64,000 bases of DNA from Acephala macrosclerotiorum (taxonomy: Eukaryota > Ascomycota > Leotiomycetes > Helotiales > Mollisiaceae): NCBI GenBank assembly GCA_014904845.1, contig MU119215.1, positions 186,001 through 250,000 of the forward strand, in the 5' to 3' direction. Each line of letters begins with the position of its first letter. Position 1 is the stretch's first letter. The notes beneath the pieces are model-generated. The model saw only the letters and a program-made list of their open reading frames with translations, had not been told where the DNA came from and did no database searches. Position numbers and translations under genes: made by a program. Of the stretch, positions 1 through 10,446 are shown piece by piece.

Positions 1-475
1 CTCCGATGGAGGACGAGAACTTCGAGAATGGCTTGGCATCCAATATTTGATCCGAGAAATCCCAGCCTTCGGGAGTTGGGCCAACATCTTGGGGCCCAGA
101 GATCAATTATTGCTCCCCAGCTGGATTCAATACATTCGGAGCCTCGACCTCCCCGTGATTGGCTTTGACCTTCCTTAGTTGAGCTAAATAAACATCACGA
201 TGCAGACGCCACGCGAGTCTGTACCTGGACCTTAGCATGCATGGATGTCGCCTGGAAGGTGCAAGCGTGCCTTGCCAAGCCCATCGGGCCATCGTAGCCT
301 TGTCCCAAAAGACCTCGAGGTTACCACAGCCGCTTCGGAAGGTAGCACCGGGCACTTTCTATATATATGTTCTGCTTTCCTTCCTCTCCGTCCTGCCTCC
401 ATCCTGTTCAACAGTCATCGAACTGCTTCTCGTCTCCCATACTTTCATTAATTGATACGCGATCGTTCCACCACC
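1..475. other. Intergenic, upstream of WSC gene
   Basis: No coding frame with family features is visible on either strand. A pyrimidine-rich stretch at about 370-460 leads into the downstream gene and probably includes its promoter and 5' leader. Confidence 0.5.
360..368 (+). promoter_or_regulatory. TATA-like box of the WSC gene
   Basis: An alternating TATATATAT tract lies about 107 bp before the ATG at 476, followed by a CT-rich stretch as is common at fungal transcription starts. This is a position-based guess; no transcript evidence is available. Confidence 0.3.
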
Positions 476-2612
476 ATGATGACCTTCAAGTCGCTCGCTA
501 CTGCTTCGGCGGTCCTCACTTTCCTTTCTGGTGTCAATGCCGGATCCTACACTGCTGAACTCGTCAAGCGTAACCAGGAGCCTTCTCAACCTTCTTGCAC
601 CGACTTCACTCCTTTCGTCTACGCCGGATGTTTCCAGAATCTCGGCAATCCTTATCCAGATACTCTCCTTTACAAGGGTCCCAATACCCAAAACATGACC
701 GTCGAGACATGTGTTGCTTTCTGCAAAGGTACGTTCTTTTCGCGGTGCTACAGACATGGTTTGCTGATTCAACATAGGCAACGATTACAGATACGCTGGT
801 CTCGAATACTATTCCGAGTGTTTCTGTGGAGCTTCCGTCAACGGTCCTCAAGTCGATGAGAGCCAGTGCAATGTGCCCTGCACGGGTAACTCGTCCGAGA
901 CTTGCGGTGCCAACAATCGTTTGAACATCTACCAAGATCCCACCTTCCCTGTGGTCAACGACAGCATCATCTCTGATTACCAAGCTACCGGATGTTACTC
1001 CGAAGGTTCATCTGGCCGAGCTCTCAACTGGAGACAAGACCAACTCAGCACGACCAACCTGACCATCGAGGAATGTCTTTATGCTTGCAAGGATGCTGGC
1101 TTCCCAATTGCTGGGGTTGAGTACGGCCAAGAATGCTACTGTGGTGTCGTTTTGGGCAACGGAACTCTGCCAATCTCTTCATCTTCTTGCAACATGCCTT
1201 GCACTGGCGACAGCACCGAGACTTGCGGTGGACCAAATGCCTTGAACCTTTACGTTGCTACCGATTTGGAGTCTAGCCAGCCTTGCCAGAACGGAGGTTC
1301 ATCTTCCAGCTCCTCCATTACTACCGTTACGAGCACCACATCGTCACCCAGCTCTCCTTCCACTTCGTCGACTGTCGTCACCACAAGCAGTTCGTGGACA
1401 GTGATCACCTCCAGCAGCTCCTCAGTCAGCAGCACAAGCAGCGTGTCATCCACGAGCTCTAGCTCCAGCAGCTCCAGCTCCACGTCATCTTCTTCCAGCA
1501 GTTCGAGCAGCAGTTCAAGCTCTTCAATTTCAAGCACTTCCAGCGTAATCAGCAGCACTTCATGTGAGTTCTTGACTTAGCCATCCTTAACCACTATTCT
1601 GACCTTTCAACAGCATCCTCCTCCTCGATCACTTCCAGCCCACCCACGACGAGCACAACTTGCACTACCTCAAGCAGTGAGTGTTTTGCGCCTTTCTCCC
1701 GATCTGACAAGATATCCTAGACAGCAAGCTAACTTGCCAGAAGCATCTACGACCTCGCCACCAACCACCATCACCACATCTACAAAGACATCCGCATCTC
1801 TTTGCACTTCCACCTACACCACCACTCCTACCCCAACTTGCGAGTACAAGTGCGGAAGCTGGTGCTCCACTCCTATCCCAGACTTCACTGACAAGAACTC
1901 CTGCTTGACGGCCTACTCTTCCTGCTCCGTTCAACTCGCATCTTGCTTCCTTCAAGCAGGATTCCCTGATTCGATGAACTGCTTCCAATTCTCAAGCTGG
2001 TGCTCTTCCATCGGCCAATACTGTGGCAACAGCGGCGGCTGCAAGAAGGGAAGCTTCTTCTCCAAGAATCCTCCATCCGGGTGGTCATCGCCAGCTCCAG
2101 TCTACTCGACCTCAGTCTATACTTGCCCAGCTGCCACCTCAACAGCCAAGCCAACTACCACGAGCGCGAAGCCATCCTCCTCCACCACTTCATGCATTCC
2201 CGTCCCAACCAACACGAACATTTGTACGCAACCAAGCAACCCATTGAAGGGATACGGCTCCAATTCTCCAGTCGGTGGCATCGCTCTCCCATGTTTGACC
2301 TGCAATAATATATATTCCGACTTCTCCGCCGGCTATCCATTCAAGCTCTACACTTCTGCTGACTCCTCCAAGTGCCCATCATACCCACGAGGAGGCAACA
2401 GCGGCCCTGCACAAGGTTGCAAGGATGCTTGCGACAGCCAATACACATCCTGCGTGAACACCTACGCTCAAGGATGCAAGAATAACAAGCGTGGTGACAC
2501 TTACTCGAGCGCGAGCCAGAAGTGCCAGAACCAGTGGAACGATTGTTATGCTGCGAACTCAAATGTTAATGTGGGATCCAGATGTAACAGCTGGAACCAG
2601 GGATGGTATTAG
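476..2612 (+). CDS. Secreted two-WSC-domain protein with Ser/Thr-rich linker
   Basis: Proposed exons are 476-728, 778-1563, 1614-1676 and 1741-2612, giving about 657 aa. The open frame extends upstream only to a TTG, so the ATG at 476 is chosen; it opens a typical signal peptide ending near VNA. Two WSC domains follow (about residues 40-130 and 140-240), each with the Cys pattern ending in NVPCTGNSSETCG or NMPCTGDSTETCG. WSC domains are carbohydrate-binding modules found in fungal wall sensors and secreted enzymes. Next is a long Ser/Thr-rich, probably O-glycosylated linker. The C-terminal 270 residues form a Cys-rich region I do not recognise (CEYKCGSWC, CSSIGQYCGNSGGC). No transmembrane segment follows the linker, so a secreted or wall-associated protein is more likely than a Wsc stress sensor. 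Acceptors are preceded by CTAAC-type branch points. Confidence 0.85.
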
Positions 2613-3639
2613 AGGGTATTGATATAATTTGAGAAGGGAAATGAAAGAAAAGGAATGATTAGTCAATAATGTTTTAGTCTTGGTATTTATTATCGTTTGG
2701 GGAGTGAGATATAGAGAGCGGGGACTAAAAGGAGAGATGGAGCGATATTTTGGTAGCTGAAAATCAAACGAGAAGATATGATTCTGGGAACTCCTCCCAA
2801 TTTCGATTATGTGACTTACAACTTCTCCTTCTCTTCATCTTTTCAAGGAATCATCACACTCAACCCAGAGCAGGAGAGCCAACAGAATTCGAAGAAAGGT
2901 AAATAGATGAATTGTTTGAGAAACATTATGATGCATGAAATTTTGGGGTTGAAGTGGGGCATGCATGAAAGTGGGTCACGCTACACCTCTTCGATCATTT
3001 ATTCGTTCCCAGTATCATTTGAAAGTACCCACAGAACCGGATGATTTACAGCCTCATGATCATCAACTGTCGTCCAAACATCAAGACCACCAATTGATGC
3101 GATCAGCAAGATCAAATCTAGAAGCAAGTGCTTCTTTGGACCTTCCAGAACCAAAGGTGCTGCCCCAAACCAGAGCTTCCGATTCTTGCATACGAAGTAC
3201 AGGGCCTTTTAATTGTTAGGCGAGTCCAAATACTGCCGAAAATCCGATTAGTCTGCCCAATCGCCTGGTTAAGATATCTCTTCTTGGCCTCCAATTGGTT
3301 AAATCCTGTGGCGTCATTTAACATTTATTTGACCCTGTACTTCGTAGACCTGATCATCATCCGCAGGGCTGAGTTCTGTCGGAACATTGCGATCTATTAC
3401 TGGGCATGGCTAAACGCTGAATGGTCAACCTCGTATGATCGACGCCAAGAGTGCGGGTAGTCTTCACTCAGCCTTGCACCAACTATGTCATTTGCTCTCC
3501 TGACGATGTTATTCGCGTACAGAGTTTCCTGGGGTACTAGGGGTTCCGGTTCTTGAGAGATAAGTATATCAAACACCTCTTCCATCCTTCTCTAAGTCCT
3601 GGGACATCCAAGTATTGTTAAATTCTCAAATTATCAATC
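2613..3639. other. Intergenic spacer
   Basis: About 1 kb separates the WSC gene from the broken gene at 3640. Short open frames here show no family motif, splice logic or sequence bias, and no tRNA-like fold was seen. Confidence 0.5.
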
Positions 3640-4471
3640 ATGGGTTTTTCAAATCACATTCTCACTCAGACCAGACTCTGGACGAGAAGGCTCCTCCACC
3701 GTCCTATACTGTCTCGCAAAATGAAGCAGCTCCTCAAATACAACAACAAACACAACTAAAACTAACACTTCCTCAAAATCGCACATCCTCACCTCGTCCT
3801 TCTCCAGGTCCACAACAAACAGTCCGATTTCCGCCCTCCTTCGGCATCTACCACGCCTCAGGCTCAATATCCGACCTCATTATAGCACAATCAAAAGACG
3901 ACCCTCACCCACTATACTACATCTCCACACATTCAGGCTTCAGTTCCCAACCCTCCGTCATCCTCCACTCGTCCCCAAACCCGAATTCTCCTCCTCTCGC
4001 AGATGCAGATTTCCATTCCTTCTCAAACACAATCGACATGCCCTCTTCGTCGCCATCCCGCCTGGTTCAAGACCCCAAACAGCAACCATGGAAACCTCCA
4101 GCGCCTTTAGTTATGTCCGGTAATTCCGCGCCCCAATCCCCTCAACCTCCTCCGTCGAAATCTTCGAATGGAAAAACAGTTCCGGCCCTGAAGTCCAAGC
4201 TCTCGAAGGCCGATCGCATGGGAAGAAATGCATACGAGTTTCAAATGGGGAAGTGGTTGCTGTATTTACACATCCGGATATGAGTTATAGTAAGAAGGGG
4301 AAGATGGCGTTTGTGGGGAGTGGACTGGGACTGGGACTGGGAGAGGGATGGGAGGTTATGTGTGTTATGAGTATAGCGGCGATTATGGAGAAGGAGAGGA
4401 GGGCGCAGAATAACAGGAGGAGGAATAGTGGGGCTGGTGGGTTTGGGGGCGCGGGTGGTGGGCTTCATTGA
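3640..4471 (+). pseudogene. Broken conserved fungal protein, PPxY-containing
   Basis: The coding signal runs through three frames. The ATG at 3640 opens in one frame. The body, beginning FFKSHSHSDQ and including a PPPSYTV (PPxY-like) motif and the stretch LYYISTHSGF, is in a second frame. The C-terminal part from about 4060 (VEIFEWKNSSGPEVQALEGR... to GGLH at 4471) is in a third. The first shift would be explained by one T missing from the T5 run at 3645-3649. The second lies between about 4020 and 4055, and an in-frame TAA at 4121-4123 then interrupts the C-terminal frame. From memory the composite resembles a family of uncharacterised fungal proteins with a phospholipid-scramblase/LURP-like shape, but I cannot assign a function. 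Two or three lesions favour a pseudogene; part may be sequencing error. Confidence 0.6.
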
Positions 4472-4839
4472 TTTTGTCCTGGATGAGGGTGGAGGTCCAA
4501 CGGATGGTTTTGAGGAAGAAAAGTTCGTGAAGTTTGTGTTTGATTGATTATACCCAGTGAATTTCTATACGAATGTCATTTACCATTTTGGCAAGTCTGT
4601 CCGTTTGCCTGACCAGATGCTGGACTAAAGCCACAACTTTTAATGGCGGAAATGTCCCAGATCATGTGGTTCTTTCAGCTAGAGGACCATTTGTGACTCT
4701 CCCAAGTAGTGAGCGCCATTAATGCAGTCTCTTAATAGAAAGGCAGCTCCTCTGCTCCAGTAACATCAAGGCATCCCGACAGGATTCTAAACATGACGAG
4801 TACCCTTCTATCCTAATCTCTAGCAAGTGATTCTCAATT
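4472..4839. other. Intergenic spacer between converging genes
   Basis: This is the 3' side of both the broken plus-strand gene and the minus-strand reductase. It contains no recognisable coding or structural element. Confidence 0.5.
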
Positions 4840-6104
4840 TCACACCAAATCAACAACCAACTTCTTCCCACTCACTTTCTTCTGTCTTAACATGTCAATT
4901 GCCTTCAACAGCCCCTCAAACCCACCATCCACAACCTCAACCGGAATCGGCTTCACCATCCCCCTTTCCACCAAGCTCGGCAACATTCCATAAAACCTAA
5001 CTAACGCCTTCCTATCCTCCGGCATCGCTTCATACCCCAGCCCTATGTATGGACCTATAGGTTTCAAGAACGCAAACGAAAGACCGAATAACGTATACAT
5101 CAAAACATGAATAAACTCCACTCCTTCCCTCTTCGCTGGTTTCGTTGTAGTCAGCAAAAGTACGACTTTGCCTTTCTTCCCCTCTTCTCTCTCCCTTTCT
5201 CTTGATGGAGCAACGACATCAGCACAAAACCTCGCAGACTCCAACAACGAGACGCCATCGAACGCTATCTCAATACTCGGATGTTTGGTCTTGATTTCCG
5301 AGAGAGTAGTGGGGAGGTGATAATCGTAGATGAAATCTGCTCCACAGGATCTGACGAGGGGGATGTTATGGGGAGAACAGGTTGCGATTACTTGGTACCC
5401 TGATAGTTTGGCGAGTTGGATGGTGTAGAGTCCTGCTGATGTTGAGGCTGCGTAGATTAGGATGATTTTTTTCTCCCCTCGTTCTTGTACGCTACTTCCT
5501 GAATTCGAAGGAGAGTGGGGAGTGGGAGAGGTAGTAGGCCAAGGAACATCCAATTTCGTGTAAAGACCCTGCATAGCAGTCACCGCCGAAATACCAAACG
5601 TAGCAGCTTCCTGGTCGGTGATGTTTTCTGGTGGTTTCCAGGCTAGATCAGACTCGACTTTTAGATATTGGGCGAATGCTCCTTTGTCGGGGAATAGACC
5701 ACCGTGGACTACGCCTGCAATGCGATCTCCGATTTTCCAGTTCCTGGTGGATTGGGAACCGACTTCGACGACGGTGCCGGAGAAGTCGCAGCCGATTATG
5801 GAGTACGGTGGGCCGGCGATGTCGATGTGAACTACGTCTGTTGGGTTCTGGGTTTCTTGTTAGAGGGGTTGGAGAGAAGTAGATGGGGAAAGCGGTGAGG
5901 GAAGGAGGGTAAAGGGGGGGGGGGGGAACTTACACAAGCAACGGAATGGACTTTGACCAGAAGCTCGTTGGAAGCAATCTTTGGTACTGGAACCATCTTG
6001 ACTGAGACTTCATGACTGACTCCTTTGCCAATGATTCCATTGAAGAGGCATGTGATCCACCAGTGTTGCCCGAGGGCGAGGGCTGTCATTTCTGAGGGCG
6101 CCAT
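4840..6104 (-). CDS. Medium-chain dehydrogenase/reductase (quinone oxidoreductase / enoyl reductase type)
   Basis: Two exons read on the minus strand, 6104-5934 and 5847-4840, give about 392 aa. The intron 5848-5933 has GTAAGT and AG ends in phase 0 and contains a G13 run on the plus strand. Exon 1 carries the N-terminal lobe (ELLVKVHSVAC). Exon 2 begins NPTDVVHIDIAGPPYSIIGCD, the conserved start of the GroES-like catalytic domain, then GDRIAGVVHGG and the nucleotide-binding motif IYAASTSAGLYTIQLAKLSG. It lacks the catalytic-zinc Cys set, so it belongs to the zinc-independent quinone oxidoreductase / trans-enoyl reductase branch (ToxD-like). Substrate is unknown. Such genes often accompany polyketide clusters, but no PKS lies in this window. 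The loop PWPTTSPTPHSPSNSGSSVQ is a low-complexity insertion. Confidence 0.88.
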
Positions 6105-7727
6105 TGCTTCAAGAGTGTAAAAGCGTAAACGAGAAGTGAGCTGGGAGCGACTTTTAACGATTGAAAGAGCCTCACGACTGTTCGTGAAGTGGAAGATCTG
6201 ATAATCATATCCTAGAAACGCTATGCGTCGAGGCTAAGAAACGCGGGGTGACTGATCGGCCGAACGCCGACTTGACTTCGAAGAGTCTGGGGATGGCCAT
6301 TCTATCTTTCCATCCGAGTCAATGACCTTGCGTTATGTAGGATGAAGTTGAGATGAATACAAAATATATGGATCTTCGTGAACGAGGCTGCTCGCGCATT
6401 GGGCCGCAATAGGGATAGTGTAGATCTGGATGTGGGCCCTCAATGTGGAATGTAAAGGCCCGGTGGTGTATATTTGCTCCGATTGGTCTTCTTTCTGAGT
6501 TTCTCAGAGAAAGATAAATATACTTAGCTTCCTCCCGATCGAAACCCTATAGCTTCGACTGTCTTGGACATTGATGTCTAGAATCTCGCAAAAGATGGGT
6601 CTTGCAATATGAAAGCACGAGTCGAACAAGAATAACGAGGAGAGCGGCGGGTCTACAAAGACAACAGAAAGGACAAGAATAAAAGTTTCCTCGGGAGAAG
6701 ATCTGACGTAACAAATTGCTTGCCTAATTATTGCGATGAAAAGTCGGAATTGAGAAATGAGATCTTGCCCTGCATGAATGATTCCGAGGAGAACAATTCA
6801 GCGGACTTGTTGAAGTGCTGCTGTCGAGAGCTCGGGATCCTCAATGTCCCAGCCGTAATACCGAATCGTGGGTGTTCCAGACACCACTGGACGATTTTCA
6901 TCCATTATTGCCAAGTTTTCGTCACTTCTTGTTTAAAAGGTGCTCAATCAGATCTCCCAAAGTTCTGTGCTCCCGCGTTCTTCATGAGAGGCGGAAATGT
7001 TACAGTACCAGTGCTCTCGAAATCTAGCGCTTGAATGCTCCACGAAACCTGATACATTCTGGTCTAGAATTTCTGGTGCTCGAAAATCTGTACGGCTTGG
7101 GATACTTCGCGCTCGAGAAGAAAACTATGATTTGAAGTTGGGCCAAGAATTACGACGAGAGCAAGTGGGACAAGCAAGGTTAAGCAAATGACGATAGCCG
7201 AGACTATCTCGGAACTCAAACATAATACAGTCTGCTTGAGTATATGACCCTTTAATTGAACGCCAAAGTAATCATGTAGCTGTCTTCAGAACCAGCAAGT
7301 GGCATCAAGAAGAGAAAGCAGACGGTTCCCGCAATCTAGGGAAGGAAAAAAGAGTGGATTTAGATTAGCACGTGAAATCAGTTTGACCTGGAACTTCCAA
7401 GACCCATACCTGGGAAGAGAAGCATTTGACTTTGCATACTCTTTGGGCAATAAGTAATACTGAAAATTAGAAAGAAATTTGGATAAGACGTTGTTGGATA
7501 AAAACTCAAAAAGGGCAGGAACGCCGATAAAAAAAGAGGTCGTGGCTAGCATGTGACTCCCGGCGGAAGCTCGGCTGAGCTTTTCTTTTGGAAACAGTAG
7601 TGTTTCGAAGATTGCATTCTCATGAAGATAAAGGATGAAAAATAAGGCATGATGATGGACAAAAGCCATTTGCTCCTTTGAAAGTACAAGCTTGAGTCAT
7701 CGCAGCCTGTGAGAGGAAGTTACCTTA
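6105..7727. other. Intergenic region, long and gene-poor
   Basis: Upstream of the reductase gene. Open frames at 6720-7034 and 7286-7669 show no family motif. The only recognisable element is the 38-bp tRNA-Glu fragment at 6965-7002, annotated separately. Confidence 0.5.
6965..7002 (-). pseudogene. Truncated tRNA-Glu(CTC) copy, anticodon arm only
   Basis: The minus strand here matches 38 consecutive bases of the intact tRNA at 8113-8190 perfectly. The match runs from the end of the D arm through the anticodon loop, including its 7-nt intron, to the start of the T stem. Outside it only a short TGGT-like remnant of the D arm remains; the acceptor and T stems are missing. It therefore cannot fold as a tRNA. 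Because the intron is retained, the copy came from DNA or from an unspliced precursor. It lies about 1.1 kb from the intact gene in opposite orientation. Confidence 0.8.
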
Positions 7728-8010
7728 CGAGCCTGGGATCAAAAGTCTGTGCTTTTCAGGGCTTTTCAGGGCTTTTCGCTAACAAATAAACGCTGAAACT
7801 GAATATCGACTTTTGAATCAAAATATAAATATACTTAATTAATTTGTAAAAAGATACTTTAGCTTTTGTCGAATAATAAACTATAGTCTTAAAAGATTTT
7901 AATTTGTAGTTGTTTTATACTTTTTAAGTAACGGCATAGACTTTGAAGTTCTTCGCGAAAAAGTAGCCTGAAAACAGCCTGAAAAGCACAGACTTATGAT
8001 CCCAGGCTCG
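7728..8010. mobile_element. MITE-like element with terminal inverted repeats
   Basis: A 283-bp element starts CGAGCCTGGGATCA and ends with its reverse complement. The first 33 bp of the two ends match at 32 positions, and the similarity continues more loosely for about 10 bp. It is flanked by TTA on both sides (7725-7727 and 8011-8013), consistent with a 3-bp target duplication of the PIF/Harbinger type. The interior is AT-rich and non-coding. The left end carries tandem GCTTTTCAGG units at about 7756-7785. It sits about 100 bp upstream of the tRNA-Glu gene. The superfamily assignment is inference from the TTA flank and size. Confidence 0.75.
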
Positions 8011-8112
8011 TTAGTGGGGTCGTCCTCGCTAGGCTTAGTTAGTTACACAAGCCCACCAAACTCTACAAAAGTCTTTATAAATTTAAATAAGGCTTTTCTG
8101 ACATCAATCACA

Positions 8113-8190
8113 TCCGTATTGGTGTACCGGTAACATTTCCGCCTCTCATGAAGAACGCGGGAGCACAGGGTTCGATTCCCTGATACGGAG
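8113..8190 (+). tRNA. tRNA-Glu (CTC), with 7-nt intron
   Basis: Acceptor stem TCCGTAT pairs perfectly with ATACGGA (8183-8189), and the discriminator base is G8190. The D stem is GTGT/ACAT with loop ACCGGTA. The anticodon stem TCCGC pairs with GCGGG, and the T stem CAGGG pairs with CCCTG around TTCGATT. After removal of TGAAGAA (8149-8155) between positions 37 and 38, the loop is CTCTCAC with anticodon CTC (8145-8147), which reads GAG. The intron sits at the canonical nuclear tRNA position but is unusually short. Internal A and B boxes for RNA polymerase III are present. Confidence 0.88.
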
Positions 8191-8201
8191 TAATACATTC
8201 A

Positions 8202-8207
8202 TTTTTT
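8202..8207 (+). terminator. RNA polymerase III terminator of tRNA-Glu
   Basis: A run of six T residues begins 12 bp after the tRNA 3' end, the usual distance and form of a Pol III terminator. Confidence 0.7.
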
Positions 8208-8632
8208 GCGTTTTCTTTTGATGCTGGTTACCTTGTTTAGACAGGAGTCTTCTGTCTGCAAGTATCTGTTTTGGCCCTGCTCGCGCTTGAAGATTGCGAC
8301 AAGGCTTTTGGCCATTTAAGCGAGCGGAGCAAGAGAGGGCTACGGCCACCGGGAAGGCGTGGACTAACCTCTGTGGCTCACCTCCAATTTTTTTTTTTTT
8401 TTTTTGCATTTCTAAAGTCCTGGAAAGGTAGGGACATTTAATAGCTGTCCAAGCCTATAGCTTGAGATTGAAATACCTTAGCTGTCTTCCAAGCAAGATT
8501 CCTTGGAATCTCGGTTCGAGAATGTGTTACAATAGCTAGGACATTGAAAATTCGAAATACTAGTGCATCTAGCAGAACACATTACACTTTTGTTTTGATA
8601 TCTGAAAGCTCAGAACCCCTCAAACCACGCAC
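8208..8632. other. Intergenic segment with hairpin-forming sequence and T18 tract
   Basis: Between the tRNA terminator and the GH32 gene. GCTCGC at about 8279 and the complementary AAGCGAGC at about 8317-8324 could pair around a roughly 35-nt loop. A T18 run lies at 8388-8405. No protein-coding signal is visible; a Pol III-type non-coding RNA is possible but not shown. Confidence 0.35.
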
Positions 8633-10446
8633 CTACAACAACCTCCTATTCATCACCTGCGTTGAGTTACTGCTAGTCGTCACATTCCCATAAACAATCC
8701 CATCTTCACTCTCCTGCCCCGCCCACGTACTCCTCAGCCCCCAAACCGCAACAGAAACAACAACACCTTCATTCAACCCTCCCGTCCTAATCTCCATCGT
8801 ATCCAGCTCTCCCTCTGGAAAGAACGTCATCGTCGCACTATTCCTTCCCCCATCCAAAAACACCTCAAGAATTGATCGATCCATAATACCTTCAAGCATG
8901 AACGTACCATTAGAATTAATCGGATTTCCGACGGAGAATTTATCCGTGAAGAAGGGGTTTGTTTCTCCGAATCCGAGGACTTTTTGGCGGGAGATCCAGA
9001 ATGGGTTGTCGCCGCCTAGGAAGAAACCGCCGGAGACGGATTCTTTGGTGTAGGAGGAGGAGAACGTGAAGTTGAGGGTGCCCATTGAGTAAGTGTTATT
9101 CGGGATGCTTGTCAAATTGCATTGGAAATAGATAGCACGGCTAGGGAGAGAGGAGTAGTCGATCAGGACGGTACCGTTTCCAAGGCTGGAGTTGGTGGCT
9201 AGGACGGATTCGTAGATAGATGAGATGTCGTAGGGGGAGTTGATTAGATCCCAGCCTGTGCGAGTGACATTGGCAAGACGAGCGCGGCGAGGGACGCTCA
9301 TGGCGGATCGCCAGCCTTCAGATTGGCCGGTTGGTACTTGTTGGGAGTACTCCCAGTTGGAGGCCCAGGCGATGAAGACTTGGTCTTCGGTATCGGGGAT
9401 GCCGTGGAAGAATTGGCCTGCGTAGTTGTCTTTGCCAAAGTCGGCGATGCGGGCTGCGTTGTCGACGGGGGTGAAATGTGTTCCGTTGAACGTGCCTGGG
9501 AAGTATTGGGTGATGGAACCGCCGAGTGGCGCACCTGGGTTGATGGAGATGGCGAGAACGTACATTATGTCGCCGGAGCCTTCGACTGGTATGGCGACTA
9601 AGTTGGGACATTCATATTGGAGACCGAGAAGACCATGATGCGTGAAGTTTGAGCCGTGAGTCCAGTTTTTGAGATCAGGTGAGGTGAAGATACCAATCAC
9701 GAACTCTTGAGCGTAGGAGACAACCATGACCCAGTGATCCTCATACCAAATGACTTTTGGATCTCTGAATTGGTTGGAGTGGAACTCGGAGACCAGGACC
9801 GGGTTGCCGGAATACGGGGTGAAAGTGAAGCCACCATCGATGGAATAGGCGATCTCCTGAGTTTGCTCATAAGCTGTGTTGAGAGTGTAGATAGCAACTA
9901 CACCATTGGTCTGATTTGGGAAGAATCCAGAGGTGTTATTGACATCGATGACTGCACTTCCACTGAAGATCTGGGAGTCTGGTGTGGCGTAGATGGCAAT
10001 TTGCTGGTTCTCCCAAGTATACAGATCTTGAGATGTAGCATGACCCCAATGTTGATTACCAGCTACAGTTGCGGTCGGGTTGTCTATCTGAGTGTCAGTA
10101 AGTTAGAGAAGAACATGGAAGTGTTGTTACATTGATAGTACAAGTGCCATGTGCCATTGGCATCTAGGAAACAACCATTGGGGTCGTTCATGAAGTCCTT
10201 GGGCGGAGAGAAGTGGACTTGCGGTCGCCAAGCACCATTGTAATCTCCTGGGACAGGCATATTTGTTGGAACACCAGCATCGAACATGGTAGAAGTTGAT
10301 GTTGGCATGCTCGAGTTTTGTGCCACTGCAAGGGCAGCGAAAAATACTGCGAACAACATCATGAGTTTGGTCAAGGAAAGAGAAGATTCTTTCGACCCTG
10401 GCTGGACTGGAACTTTCACTTCTCTCTTGACCTGGATTCTGGTCAT
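8633..10446 (-). CDS. Secreted glycoside hydrolase family 32 (invertase/inulinase-like)
   Basis: Minus-strand exons 10446-10131 and 10083-8633 give up to 588 aa. The intron 10084-10130 ends ATAG, which restores the frame YYQ-YNPT. All three GH32 catalytic motifs are visible: MNDPNG with nucleophile Asp near residue 88, FRDPK near residue 212, and YECPNL with the acid/base Glu near residue 263. A C-terminal beta-sandwich ([12 protein letters not shown]) completes the family layout. The enzyme should hydrolyse beta-fructosides such as sucrose, inulin or levan outside the cell. The first ATG gives 27 basic/polar residues before the hydrophobic segment [15 protein letters not shown]. Start at Met29 (10362) would give a clean signal peptide and may be the true one. 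Exact substrate cannot be told from sequence alone. Confidence 0.92.

Noticed and set aside
1250..1558. Minus-strand open frame rich in Glu and Leu
   Set aside because: It is the antisense shadow of the Ser-rich linker of the WSC protein; no independent start or motif.
6720..7034. Plus-strand open frame of 104 codons
   Set aside because: It crosses the tRNA fragment, has no domain and no splice partner; probably chance.
8146..8409. Minus-strand open frame starting with a Lys run
   Set aside because: It overlaps the well-supported tRNA-Glu and reads the T18 tract as poly-Lys.
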